Positions 36,256 to 49,215 of a stretch of 64,000 nucleotides of DNA are shown in pieces. The translations under genes were made by a program, and so were the position numbers. Each line of letters starts with the position of its first letter. The stretch's first letter is position 1. The notes under the pieces are model-generated. The model ran no database searches. It saw only the letters and a list, made by a program, of their open reading frames with translations, and was not told where the DNA came from. Origin of the DNA: Larix kaempferi (Eukaryota > Streptophyta > Pinopsida > Pinales > Pinaceae); the NCBI GenBank assembly GCA_027924585.1, contig BSBM01001719.1, forward strand, positions 8,056,001 through 8,120,000, given 5' to 3'.

Positions 36256-37479
36256 ATTCTGAAGCATAATGAGGACCTTGACACTCAAAACATTTGATAG
36301 GTGCCCTCTGGTCATTAGTTTTGGTAACATTGGGTGTATTTCTGGGAGCTATAAAATTCTGTGGTTGATTATTCCTATGACTATTTCCTTGGAAATTTCG
36401 ATGTGGAAAGTTTTTCTTTTGAAAACCAGAATTTCCACTAAAGCTGAAATTTTTCTTCTTCAGCTCAAAATGGCTGGGTTTATGATTTTTCCAGTTAGAT
36501 ATCCCTTCTCTTTTTCGGTTAGTATCATAGAAGAAAGTTGCTTTCCTCATGGCTTCTTCTAAGGCCTTTGGATTGTCATACTCTATTTTGTTCTTGATGT
36601 TGAAAGGTAGGCAACTCAGATACCTCTGAATCTTTGGTTCTCCTCCATAAGATATGGCACATACCTTAGCAAATTCAGAAATTTTTTGTTCAGCTCTTTC
36701 ATGTTCATGGTTCCCAATTTTAGATCATAAAATTCCTTATACTTTTCTTTGTAATATTGTTCAGATAGGAATTCCTTCTTGAAGTACCGTTTAAAATCTC
36801 TCCAATTTACATCTTTGTCCTTGATGCCCTTCACTCTTTTGATGTCCTGCCACCAAATATATGCCTTACCGATCAAGTTGTATATGGCCATCTTTTCCTT
36901 TAATGATTCTTAATAATCATAGATTTGAAAGTATTTCTTCGTGCCGAACAACCATGCTTCAGCTGTCTTTCCTTTCTCAGTTTCACCATTGAAGGTTGGA
37001 GACTTGATTTTCTTAAACTCCCCAGAAATCTGTTCATACTTTTTATGGCTTTTTCTCTTGGGTTTGTAATCTCCTTCACTGCTATCACTTGAATAATTAT
37101 GTTTCTTTTTGCGTTTTTCATTGGCAGCTTCTGATGATGTTGAACTGTTGTTCACATCATCAGTTTTCATTTTCTTACCTTTGTCTCGATGAGGTAAATC
37201 TTCAATCTTGGAGGTATTTTCAATCCCTCTATCATGTTCATCAGTTGGGCACTGATCGAACAGCACTTGGTTAAGTTCCTCTTGTGCCTTCAAAATTCTT
37301 TCATTGTCCTATTTAACAGATCGTAATTCTGCTTTTAACTCCTGAAATGCACGTAATAATTCTGATGAATTGTCATTCAATTCACCATGGACTTCTTCTT
37401 CATAATTCTATCCCTTTCTATTATTTGTATGAATGTTTGGTCGAAATATGTCCTCCATATGTTCAGCTGATCCTTCCAT
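36256..37479 (-). pseudogene. Chromovirus gag (G2), broken
   Basis: It starts at a minus-strand ATG at 37479. Pieces: 37293-36910 (acidic to basic N-terminal region), 36891-36616 (gag core, YIWWQDIKRVKG) and 36550-36256 (basic tail and zinc knuckle CFECQGPHYASEC). The zinc knuckle is in frame with the protease segment here, unlike G1. Confidence 0.8.
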
Positions 37480-37607
37480 ACCTGTAGCTTATAAAACAAA
37501 TTTATGTATAACAAAAATAATTGAAATTGAATTAGTAAATATTTTTGTCGTCATTAACTTTTCTGTTGCATGTTCTTTGGACCTTTTCAGGCCAAGAGTT
37601 CGAACAT

Positions 37608-37621
37608 GAGATCTAATACCA
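37608..37621 (-). promoter_or_regulatory. Primer binding site of G2, degraded
   Basis: The minus strand reads tggtattagatctc, two bases from the LTR3 edge at 37624, with two changes relative to G1. Confidence 0.7.
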
Positions 37622-37623
37622 CA

Positions 37624-38219
37624 TGTAACATCCCGATAAATTCACAAAAATTTAAAATTTTTAAAGTAGCAATAATTACAAAACTTGCTAATGCGGAACA
37701 TATAATAATAGTTAAATATCTTAACTAATTTAATGATAATGACACATCGAAATTCTTAAAACAAATTATGATGATAGTTGTATTTGCTAATGCGGAAATA
37801 AATGGATAGTAGTCTTTTAACAAAAGACAATTTACGATCATAACACAAAAATACATCTTCACATCTGGTTGTGTTTAATTGTAAACTACATGCTATACAT
37901 AGGTTTGTACTATTATTAATTTCTTGGTAAAGTACTAACAGTTTACTTTTGAATGATTACCAAGGGATCCTACGAGGTACCCTGAGGTTTGCTAAGCTAC
38001 GTTTAGCTAAAGCATTTGAACATGTTTCACTGTGCAGAAACGCAGGTAAGAATAATATGACAATTCAAGTCTTTAAGAGTGAATGTTTTTCAATTCATCG
38101 TCAATGTATTGTGAAAAACTCTAAGTACTTCCTTGCATGCAATTTAATGAAGGTATGGATCTTTATCCTACTTCTCGTTTACGTGCTAGTTTACAAGACT
38201 ATTAGTGCTATCAGAATCT
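37624..38219 (-). repeat. Chromovirus LTR3, left part
   Basis: It begins tgtaacatcccgataaattc and is colinear with LTR1 and LTR2 to the insertion point of copia element C. It includes the left target copy aatct (38215-38219). Confidence 0.85.
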
Positions 38220-38936
38220 TGTAAAAATAGTCACAGCATATCTAATGAACAAGTAAATCAATCTCAACAGATGAACATAGAAAATATGGTGTAAAACTGT
38301 GCAAAACATGCATCAGTGCTCAATATCCCAAAATAGAGTGAATGATTACAATAGAATACAGTAACAATGACTGAGTAATTCGAATTGCCTAAGGAGGTCA
38401 TTCGAATCACTGAATGGAGTAGCTTGAATCCAACTAGGATTCCTCATCATCAATCAGTAGTGGTCATCAATGCACAAGAACCAGTCATCCAGGTGTCAAT
38501 CTGAGCCTAACTGAGTGTAACATGTGTAACTGAAGTGTGTAGCACTGATATAGGGAAGTGGGCTCAGTGGAGAGTGCATGGGAGGCTAACTGAAGTCAGA
38601 ACAAGTCATCTAGTCAATCTGGAGGTCCAACGGAATTGAAACAGTCAGTCGGGAGTGAAACTAGCCTCAAATCAGGGAGAATCGGAGCTAACTGAGTGTA
38701 ACTGAAGTGGAACTACAGTGGTAGGTGAAGAAGTGTGCCCTTCTCTGGTAGTAGGTGAGAAGTGGGTGCCTTCCTGACTAGGAGGGCTAAAACTCTGAAG
38801 TAAGTGGCTCCCGGGTGCTAGAATAAGGTGGCTAAGTTGCTGGAGGCATCAACCTGGTGACTGGGATGCATGCAAAGTGCATGCAAACCCTAATTGCATG
38901 CAAGATCCTGAAAAAGATGATGTGCATATCCGAACA
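38220..38936 (-). repeat. 3' LTR of copia element C
   Basis: The plus strand reads tgtaaaaatagtcac... to ...atccgaaca, that is TGTTCGGATATGC...TTTTACA on the minus strand. It shares with element N's LTRs the tgcatgca motifs near the start, the ctcacctac motifs in the middle and a paired attcgaat segment. Confidence 0.9.
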
Positions 38937-38947
38937 CCCCCCCTCAA
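38937..38947 (-). promoter_or_regulatory. Polypurine tract of element C
   Basis: The minus strand reads ttgagggggggg immediately before the LTR (TGTTCGG). A second gagggggggc-type run lies near 39084-39093. Confidence 0.8.
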
Positions 38948-39111
38948 GCTAGACTATGATGTGCAAAATAAAATAATGTGGGGCCCTAGTAACTAAGACC
39001 AAAGGTCACCCCAATACAATAATCCAAAAAATGCTGAAAATAAACTAAGTGAGGAAAGAGGGAAAACCAGTGGGAAGAAAGCCCCCCCTCAAGCTAAAGC
39101 ATAATAATGGA

Positions 39112-42100
39112 TCAATCTGTCTCCACCATGATGGAACTCACCCCCAACAGTGAACGGAGGTAAGAGAACTTCTTCTCAGTGAATCTCTTGGTGAAGATGT
39201 CTACAATTTGCTCATCAGTAGGGCAATATTGCAGAATGATGGTGCGATCATGCACCAACTGTTGAATGTAATGCATATGAATCTCAATGTGTTTGGTCCT
39301 CTGCCGCTGAACTGTATCTGTGGAGATCTTGATAGCACTTTGATTGTCACAAAATAGGACAGTTGAAGTAGTGCCACCAAAACCAAACTCGGAAAGAATA
39401 CCCTGCAACCAAACTGCCTGAATGCAGGCATTGACTGCCCCTCGATACTCTGCCTCTGCTGAAGAAAGTGCAATGGCTTCTTGATTTTTGCTGGACCAGC
39501 AAATATCACCATGAAAAATCATGAAAACATAACCAGAATTGGATTTCCGATCAATGCTATCACCTGCCCAATCTGAATCAGTAAAACCAATGAAATCAAG
39601 CTCAGAATCTGCAGCATAATGTATGCCAAACTGTCTCGTACCTTGCACATACTACAAGATCCGCTTGGCTGCTCGCCAATGAAGCTCATGTGGCTGATGC
39701 ATATACCTTGACACAGCACTCACGGCATATGAAATATCAGGCCTTGAGTGTGTCAAATAAAGTAGTGAACCAATCAACTGTCGATACATACTGCAATCTG
39801 CAAGCGGTGTAGAATCTCCCTCCTCGAGACTGATTCCTGAGAGGAATGGGAAAGAGGCTGCCTTACATTCAGCCATATTAAACTTCAATAACAGGTCGGA
39901 AGCATATTTTTGCTGAGATATAGTGATCCCATCAAAATTTTGAGCTATCTCCAAGCCCAAAAAGTGACTCAGCAAGCCCAAATCGCTCATGTCAAAAGCT
40001 AGATTTAAGGCAGTTTTTAGCTTGTTTATTGAAGTAAGAGTGCTACCAGTATTGAGAAGATCATCAACATAAAGTACAATAAGCAACAAATTACCTTTAA
40101 CTCGCTGAAGATACACATTCGGATCATATTTGCATCTTTGGAAATTCTGAGAAAGAAGGAAGGAGTCCATCTTTGCGTACCAAGCTCTTGGGGCCTGTTT
40201 TAACCCATACAAAGATTTCTTCAATCTGCAAACTAATGATGGATCTGATGTGTAGCCCTCTGGCTGCTTCATATATACCTCTTCAGAAAGGTCTCCATGT
40301 AGAAATTCACTCTTCACATCCATGTGGTGCACTTCCCAGTGCTTGGATGCGGAAATAGCCAAAACAAGGCGGATGGAATCCATCTTTGCAACCGGTGCAA
40401 AGGTCTCAGTGTAGTCCACTCCTTGGACTTGGGAGAAACCTTTTGCCACCAACCTTGCTTTGTATTTTCTGATAGATCCATCAGCAAAAACTTTCGTGCG
40501 GTAGACCCATTTACACTTCACTAATTTTCTTTCAGGTGGAAGAGAAACTAGCTCCCATGTGTTGTTCTTTTGAAGAGAACTGTACTCTTCATCCATGGCA
40601 CTTTGCCATCTCGGATCTCGGTGGGAAGAATAGTATGATGTGGGATATGAACCAGCCATCAAATAACAAATCTTAGGAAGTAATGGATCAGCAATAGAAA
40701 GAGCCATACCTGCTCTTTGAAAGTCTACTCTTGTTCGTCTCGGATCAACAGGATTTCCAAGGTTCGAACCAACAGATTGAAGAGTGTTTTGGGCCCACTT
40801 TGGTAACTGAGGAGGATCATAACGGTCAGATTCCAAACCTGATATTTCATGATCATCGTATGCTTCTAAAATATCAGAAATATCAGAACTCATATCTTCA
40901 TTGTCACTGCACGGATCTTCTTCTGGTGAAGGCGGTGAATCGGCAGTCTCTTCCTCAACTAGTTGCAATTCTTGAAGCGGTTCTTCAAATTGCACATTGC
41001 GCTCTATGAATATATTTTTAGATCTGATATCCATGAGTTTATATGATTTTGATTCTTCCCCATATCCTATCAGTATGCACTCAATACTTTGTGGATCCAA
41101 AGCTCGTCTCTTCTTGGAAGGAATTCTAGCCCATGCAGTAGAGCCAAAAACTCTCAAATTTGACACATCCAGTTTGTGACCAAAGAATGCTTCGAAAGGA
41201 GTGATACCTTTCACGGATGAATGTGGAACATGGTTCTGTATGTATGCAGCAACATTGATTGCTTCATCCCAAATATTTTCAACCAAACCTTTTGATTCAA
41301 TCATGCATGTAGCCATCTCTTTCAGTGACTGATTTTTCCTTTCCGCTACACCGTTCTGCTGGGGTGTGTAGGGAACTGTATGTTGGATCTGAATTCCGCT
41401 TTGGGGACAAAGTTGCAGCAACTCGGCCTTGATATATTCTCCACCATTATCAGATCTAAGAGCTTTGATCTTGCTCTCAGTGGCGGTCTCAACAGAAGCC
41501 TTAAAATCCTTGAATTTTCCAAGCACTTCTGACTTGTTTTTGAGAAAGAATACCCATGTAAAGCGGGAAAAATCATCAATAAATGTCAAAACATACCTTG
41601 AACCATTTAATGATGTATGGGGCAGTGGACCACTGATATCAAAATGTATCAACCCCAAAACTGTAGAAGATCTGCTAGCTTTGCCGCGGTCGAATCTGTG
41701 CTCGGGGTGCTTCCCAATAATGCAACCAGTGCATATTCCCTTCGAGGAACGGAGTTGTGGAAGACCATCTACCATGGATTTGTTTGATAGAAGTAGAAAA
41801 TACTTATAATTAATATGTCCAAATATTTCATTCCAAATCCTACTAACCTCATTACCATGTGTGCGAAGAGCAGTCGGCTTTGCAAGCGGAATAAAGTGTG
41901 AAAACTCATAGCATTTTGCAGTGTGGTTTGCCTTTCCGACTGCAACAAGTCTTCCACTTTTGATATCAAAAATTTCAACTGTATTAGGGCTGAATGTAAC
42001 TTTCTTCGGTTCACCAGTGTGTGTCATTTGATACACAGAAAGAAGATTTGAAGCCAAGGAAGGCACATAGAGAACATTCTGAAAGCTTCCATGATCTACA

Positions 42101-43191
42101 TGAATCGTACCTTTGCCCTTTGAGGAAATTTTTGAGTCATCTCCCAAATGGATGGGGATGGAGCTTTTTGGATCGAATGAAGAAAAAGAATCAATATTTT
42201 CAGCCATATGATTCGATGCACCTGAATCTATCAAGAGAGTAGTGGGATTCGAAACAGTTTCCATGAGTGCTTGTCCTCTTTCATGATCATCATTCCTATC
42301 CTTCTTCCTTGCACCGTCAGGAAGAGTTATGTTGTTCTTTTCCAAAAGGAGGGCCATTTGATCTATAGTCTTCTTCATACATGAACTTTCGGGATGAAAG
42401 CCACAGTTGCAATAAGTACATTTAGATTTTTGGTTACCTTCTTTTCCCTTTTGCTTGAACTTTGAACTGGATGGTGCATCCGTCTGTTTGCCTTTCTCTC
42501 TTTGCTTGTGAGGCTCGAATTTGGGCTTCTCCTTCTTTTGCTTTCCTTTACCATTCGAGATCTTGGGTCCTTGAACATATAGGGCTGAATCTTTGGAGCT
42601 TATGGACCCCATTTGAATCAACTTGTCATGCTCTTTTGTGACGGACTCAATGAAGGCATTCAAGGTAGGCATCTTCCAATTTGGGGTAGTTAGCCGACTG
42701 GAATTGAAACTAGAGACAAATACCGAATAATATTTACCAAGCTTGCTGAGAATGGAGAGGATCAATTGTTTATCCTCTTTGATAACTCCACTGTTCTTCA
42801 ACTGCAAGTTCAAGTTCTTGATTTTTGTGAAGAATTCATTAATGGTCTCGAAATTCTCAGGACTAAGGGCAATCAATTCATTCTCTAATTAAAAATCCAT
42901 AAGCTTGTCCTGCTTGCCAAATAGTGTTTCAAGTTGCTCCCATATAGCTTTTGGAGTCTTCAATCCGCTGAGATGGAAGTGAAGATCTTTGGAGATGGAG
43001 AGACAAAGAAGACCATAAGCTTCATCAAGCTTGTTGTAGTGTTTGGTTCTATCTGACAAGGTGTTTGGCTCCAATTCAAGACCAAGAGTGACTCGGTAGT
43101 AACCTTTTGAACATAATATGATCTCCATATCATCTTTCCAATCAAAATAATTGAATGGGGTGAGGATAGTCTTTGAAGAAGAGTATTCCAT
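39112..43191 (-). pseudogene. copia gag-pol polyprotein (element C) with two nonsense codons
   Basis: The start is the ATG at 43191 (MEYSSSKTILTPF); an upstream in-frame ATG at 43251 is possible. In order: gag with IWEQLETLFGKQ; zinc knuckle CTYCNCGFHPESSC; protease LIDSGASNHM; gag-pre-integrase FGHINYKYF; integrase with Asp in LIHFDISGPL, Asp in RSDNGGEY and Glu in NGVAERKN; RT with [16 protein letters not shown] and the YVDD site; RNase H with DSDWAGD, SSAEAEYRG and CDNQSAI. One TAA (42889-42891) interrupts gag. One TAG (39652-39654) interrupts the start of RNase H. All other codons from 42888 to 39655 are open (over 1,070). No frameshift is seen, and the catalytic motifs look intact. Confidence 0.92.
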
Positions 43192-43560
43192 TGCTAGGAG
43201 CGAGTGCACACTGATGTAGAGAAGCTTGCAAGGGCAGAGTAGCGAATGCAAATGATGGAGACAATAACCTGCAAATCACAATAAAACCAAGAACAATGAG
43301 GTCGAACAATCCACCCTTTTAGATTTGCATCACACCTGGGATTGGAGATCAAACAATGTTGAATGGGTCCAATGTATCAGATCCAGGATTTATGTGGAAA
43401 CTCAAGCTTCTAGAGTGGTATTGGATGTATTTTCAAGCTTTGCATGCACAGGAGCGAATGCCCTTGAGATCTTTCATGCCAAAACTTTTTGCAATTTTTT
43501 AGCAATTCACTCAAATCTTCTTGTAGAAACACCTGTAGAAAAGAGATCTTGTCTCTGCAA

Positions 43561-43574
43561 TGGCTCTGATACCA
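43561..43574 (-). promoter_or_regulatory. Primer binding site (tRNA-iMet), element C
   Basis: The minus strand reads tggtatcagagcca, a full match to the usual copia primer site, directly next to the LTR (43575). Confidence 0.92.
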
Positions 43575-44311
43575 TGTAAAATTAGTCACAGCAGATCTAA
43601 TGAATAAGTAAATCAATCACAACAAATGAACATAGAAAATATGGTGTAAAACTGTGCAAAACATGCATCAGTGCTCAATATCCCAAAATAGGATGAATGA
43701 TTACAATAGAATACAGTAACAATGACTGAGCAATTCGAAATGCCTAAGGAGGTCATTCGAATCACTGAATGGAGTATCTTGACTCCAACTAGGATTCCTC
43801 GTCATCAATCAGTAGTGGTCATCAATGCACAAGAACCAGTCATCCAGGTGTCAATCTGAGTCTAACTGAGTGTAACATGTGTAACTGAAGTGTGTAGCAT
43901 TGATATAGGGAAGTGGGCTCAGTGGAGGGCGCATGGGAGGCTAACTGAATTCAGAACAAGTCATCTAGTCAATCTGGAGGTCCAACGGAAGTGAAACAGT
44001 CAGTCGGGAGTGAAACTAGCCTCAAATCAAGGAGAATCGGAGCTAACTGAGTGTAACTTAAGTGGAACTGCAGTGGTAGGTGAAGAAGTGCGCCCTTCTC
44101 TGGTAGTAGGTGATAAGTGGGCGCCTTCCTGACTAGGAGGGATAAAAATCTGAAGTAAGTGGCTCCCGGGTGCTAGAATAAGGTGGCTAAGGTGCTGGAG
44201 GCATCAACCTGGTGACTGGGGTGCATGCAAAGTGCATGCAAACCCTAGAATTTGCATGAAAACCCTAATTGCATGCAAGATCCTGAAAAAGATGATGTGG
44301 ATATACGAACA
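43575..44311 (-). repeat. 5' LTR of copia element C
   Basis: The plus strand reads tgtaaaattagtcac... to ...atacgaaca. It aligns with 38220-38936 along its length; a small extra segment with a repeated aaccctaattt-like stretch near 44245 explains most of the length difference. Confidence 0.9.
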
Positions 44312-46908
44312 AATCTGGTCATCATTCGTCATTATGCAAGGAGTGGTAATAACATGCACACTCACTATGTGAATAATTCTACTTATACACTGTTTTATAT
44401 TAAGAAAACTTGATTTCAGTGTGTGGATTTTAACTTGCAACTATTAGAATAACTATGGTAGCTCCTATAATTCTCCATTATAAGTCTATATAGAACTATG
44501 CTAAAATAGCAATTCTCTATTATAGTATTAGCATCATATTATGATAATACTAATCTGAAATTACTACACTATGGAAATTAGATCCTTCTATTTTATTATT
44601 TAAAGATTGAATATGTATAGGACCTTGTAAACTAGAGATAACAATATGAACTAAAGTTACGATGTGTGTAATATGGAATCCTAACTATACACTAAGTATT
44701 GAATAACATTTATGAATACGATCTATAATGATATGAAGTCATATCGTAACTAAGCAACCATGATAACCTGGTATTCTACGATTAAACCTTTGGAAAGTAT
44801 TATAAATACAAATGTCGACTTGAAACATGGAATATGTAAATAGTTAGTATGTTGCAAACCCTAACTGGTCCTACGATGTGATAAGGGATAGGCATTGAAT
44901 GTTTATCTTGGTGACAGGTTTTCGTATCAAGTCAAGCATTAAAGTCGCCTGCCTACAGTGTTGAGTGAATTTCCTAGCTAGTGCCATCGTGGCTGTCCAC
45001 GAGGTTATGGATCACGTGATAGTAAAACTCGAATGCTTTCAAATGCTGAGCTGTACACTGTTTTGACCCTTGGTTTAGTGAGCTGGCGTCGTGGTGGAGG
45101 GGGAAATTAATATAGTATTAAGAGTAGTTGTTTCCCGAATTTCGACATGCCTTGTTGGCTTCACCTCCATCGTTGATCTCAAATATTTTGGACTTTGAAT
45201 GAGGAACCCTAAACTCCACTACGTTTACGCGGTTATCATTTTCTTTTGTCATTCATTGTGTTGGGAAAGGTTCTGTGGAGAGGCCGATAGGCTACTGCAA
45301 TGTAGGGTTTAGTAGTTTTTATTTCGAAGGAATCTTTCCTCGAGTTTGAACCCTAGACCTGTTGGGAGAACATACTAGTTCCAGGTCTTTGTCTTCCTGT
45401 AGAGTTGAGCCATATTTGCAGCCGTGGTAGCTATTCAGGGTTTGTGTTCAAAGATTTCAACCAAGGTTCGATTCTCATGCAAAAATAGACCGCTGTTCTC
45501 ATAACTGGGACTTTCTCCAAAGTACTTGATAGATGACTTAGTCAATTTCATCTGCTTATGATGTCTCTTACTCCATAAATTACATAAATAAGGTAATGTC
45601 TTCAGTTATGCAAAGGATAGTGGTATTCGTAATGTTCCAAGTTTAAATTCTGCGTATTTCTTCATTTAACCTCTTTCTGGTTTTTGTGGCAGGTGCATTC
45701 TTCATCAATAGTTTACAGAGTTCGAAAGCTTGGTGGATTACTGTTGCTCTACTTACTTGGTAAGCCTCGGTGGTTCCTCCCTCGTAGGTTCTCCTTTGGC
45801 ATGATTTGGCCGGTGTTTATAATTTGACGAGAGTTGGAATTTCTATCCCTGACAAGGGTAATGGCCGAGGTTAAAAAGGTTTTTAGGAAAATATTGTAAG
45901 AGGATAAATCCTCATTTTATGTTGCTATTCAGCTCAATAGTGTTTTGTTGTGGCGTTTAAAATGACTGTGAACTTCTTTTACGATGTGGTTGTTAGAGGA
46001 ATGAACCCTATCTGGTTTAGGAACCTTGAAAGGTTTTCAATATAAACTCTGTCAATGGTTTGACTATATTTATAAATGTGAAAATAACCGTGAGCCGAGG
46101 GTTAACTCGTTTCTACAAAACCTAGAAAGTCTGGTGTTAATGTTTATAATTTTGTTTGAATATTGAAATGAAATTTTGTTTGTATAAGTTGATAATTTGG
46201 TTTAGAAAAACAAATGTTGTCTCCGGCCGAGAGCTGTAGGTTACATATTTCTCGACAGATAAACCCTGTGCTCGTATTGTTTTTAAATTTGAGTTTGGAA
46301 GATGATGTTGTGCAAACTTGAACTGTTATGTGTTTATAACGGTTATATGCCACAGGGTTCAGCCTTGTTCCAATAGTCGAAACCTACCCTGTAGGTTTCG
46401 TTTGGTATTTTTTCCTTTTATTGTGTTAATAAAAGACTATGCTATCATTTGGTTAGTGGCCGAGAGCCAACTCCATGTTTTGTTTCATCAACTTAGTAGT
46501 AAGATCTAGTGTTTATTTATTTCTATGTTTTATTTTCATTTAAAGTTCGTGTAGGTATTCCATGGTAATTGAACATGAAATCGTAATCTATCTGGAAAAA
46601 TGATGGTATTTGTATTTCAAATCTGAGTATAAGGTTTTTACCATCGAACCAGTTATGAAACTGTAATGATTTGTTTTTACCTATTTAGGGTTTCGATTCT
46701 ATGTTTAAAGTTTTGCAAAAGAAAGTTAAAAATAACAATAGTACAGAGTTAGGGTTCTGTCTATAATGAATGTGTTTAAATTTAAGGATTATAGTTGATA
46801 CTAAATCAGGATATTGAGAAATGAGTACTGCAATAAAATAATCATATTTAGTGATGAAAATAATAAGTGTTTATTTATCATGTGTAAGTAATAACTCTGT
46901 AAAGCAAA
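44312..46908 (-). repeat. Chromovirus LTR3, right part, truncated
   Basis: It resumes after element C with the right target copy and continues colinear with LTR1 and LTR2 until gtaataactctgtaaagca (about 46905). There it stops: the last 1.2 kb of the LTR are missing, and a new LTR start follows at once. Confidence 0.85.
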
Positions 46909-47991
46909 TCTAACATCCCAATAAATTCACAAAAATTTAAAATTTTTAAAGGAGCAATAATTACTGAATTTTCTAATGCGGAACATAAAATAATAGTTAA
47001 ATCTCTTAACTAATTTAATGATAACAACACATAGAAATTCTTAAAGAAAATTATGATGATAGTTGTATTTGCTAATGCGGAAATAAATGGATACTAGTCT
47101 TTTAACAAAAGACAATTTACGATCATAACACAAAAATACATCTTCACGTCTGCTTGTGTTTAATTGTAAACTAGATGTTGTACATAGGTTTGTACTATGA
47201 TTAATTTCTTGGTAAAGTACTAACAATTTACTTTTGAATGATGACGAAGGGATCCTACGAGGTACCCTGAGGTTTACTTAGCTACGTTTAGCTAAATCAT
47301 TTGAACATGTTTCACTGTGCAGAAACACAGGTAAGAAAAATACGACAATTCGAGTGTTTAAGAGTGAATATGTTTTCAATTCATCATCAATGTATTGTGA
47401 AAAACTCTAAGTACTTCCTTGCATGCAAGTTAATGAAGGTATGGATATTTATCCTACTTCTCGTTTACGTGCTAGTTTACAAGCTTATTAGTGCTATCAG
47501 AATCCTGTCATCATTCGTCATTATGCAAGGAATGGTAATAACATGCACAATCACTATGTGAATAATTCTACTTATACGTTGTTTTATATTAGGAAAACTT
47601 GATTTCAGTGTGTGGATTTTAACTGGAAACTATTAGAATAACTATGGTAGCTCCTATAATTCTCCATCATAAGCATATATAGAACTATGCTAAAATAGCA
47701 ATTGTCTATTATAATATTAGCATCATATTATGATAATACTAATGTGAAATTACTACACTGTGGAAATTAGACCTTTCTATTTTATTATTTAAAGATTGAA
47801 TATGTATAGGACCTTGTAAACTAGAGATAACAATATGAACTAAAGTTACGATGTGTGTAATATGGAATCCTAACTATACACTAAGTATTGAATAAACTTT
47901 ATGAATGCGATCTATAATGATATGAAGTCATATAGTAACTAAGCAACCATGATAACTTGGTATTCTACGATTAGATATTTTGAAAGTATTG
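46909..47991 (-). repeat. Chromovirus LTR4, left part
   Basis: It begins taacatcccaataaattcac, lacking only the first two bases of the normal edge, directly at the broken end of LTR3. It is colinear with LTR1 to LTR3 up to the insertion of element T and includes the left target copy tattg (47987-47991). Confidence 0.85.
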
Positions 47992-49215
47992 TGTTAAGTC
48001 AGTAAATTTTTCTGCATTTTTAGTTTTTTCTCTCCAAATTTTGGTTTGTTTTTTGAGTTTACCTTAGTTAATTGTTGGTTTTCAGTTTTGGTTTTTTTTT
48101 GCCTTCTTAAGAATCTTATGATTGATTGAATAAAGTTTGAGCCCAGTCCTTTCAGATTTCATTTGATTTTGGTCATTTTTATATTGAAAGTGGGTCAATG
48201 TGAGTTATATATTCAAAAGGAGAATCATTAATGACTTTAGAGAGTAGCTAAACTAATGTCCTAAACCAAATAGCTACCAAAATCTCCGACAAGTTGGCAA
48301 AAAGTTAGAAAATTGCTAAATTTTGGTTAAAAGATATTCTTGTAGCGCTACACCAAAGTTTAACACAGAGTGCGCTACAGGAATATCGTGGCATGAATTT
48401 TTGTAAATTCTCGATCTGATTTCAATCATCATGAAGAGTGTGAGTATCTAATCGCATTGTGTGAAGTGTTTAACACGTGTATGCAGCATTTTGAGCATGA
48501 TGTTAGTTGGTTGATAATCACGAAGAGAAGACAAGGGCATCATTACAGGTTATGCGGTTTCAGTTGCACAGAGACCAGCCAATTCCGGGTTTAGCTGTCA
48601 AGTTTCCCTCGTCACACGCATCATCACTGAGGAGTTAGTGTTTGAGGAGGAGACTTCACTGTTGAACGTTGGATTACGTTATTGTGGAAGGAGACAGCTG
48701 TGATTCTGGCGCCAGCAGAAATTAGGGCTTTTGAATTCGTTCACCTGCAGCCAAAGAATCGTTAGGAGGACACCTGTGCTCGAAGAAGAACATTATTGAC
48801 ACCCCAAATTGAAGACATTACGCCACGATGGAGGAGTAATTGACAGGTATTACGTATAACCCTCATAGCTGGAGAATTTGGGTTTTTGCTGCTGCGTGTT
48901 CTTCTGAAAAAATTGGTTGCTGAGAAGGATGTAATAGAATGAAAGGATGAAGAATTCATCACTGAAATAGTTACCTGAAGCATGATAGGAGGAATTTGCA
49001 CGACTGTTTCTTTTATGACCTAATCAGAATAGGGCGTCGTAAAAACTCACAGAATTGTCTGTAGAACTCAGTTTTTGTTACACAGAGGGAAGTCTGCTAG
49101 CTTGATACAGGTGTTACACAGGGAGGTTTGTAATTTTGTGCAGGGGATTTAAATATCATTGAAATTGTTATAACCTGCAGTATTATTTGCCCAGAAAACA
49201 GCTTATAAGACATTT

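Larger units (their letters stand above)
32746..37623 (-). mobile_element. Chromovirus (Ty3/gypsy) body G2
   Basis: It has the same order and family as G1 and is colinear with it over 4.88 kb, with many substitutions and different stops. The primer site (37621-37608) is more degraded than in G1. It lies between LTR2 and LTR3. Confidence 0.85.
38220..44311 (-). mobile_element. Nearly intact Ty1/copia element C, nested in LTR3
   Basis: A 6,092-bp minus-strand element flanked by the exact target duplication aatct (38215-38219 and 44312-44316). Both LTRs, the primer site, the polypurine tract and all copia domains are present. Only two in-frame stops interrupt the polyprotein. The LTRs are similar but not identical (717 and 737 bp), so the insertion is younger than A, B and D but not brand new. 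Confidence 0.93.
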
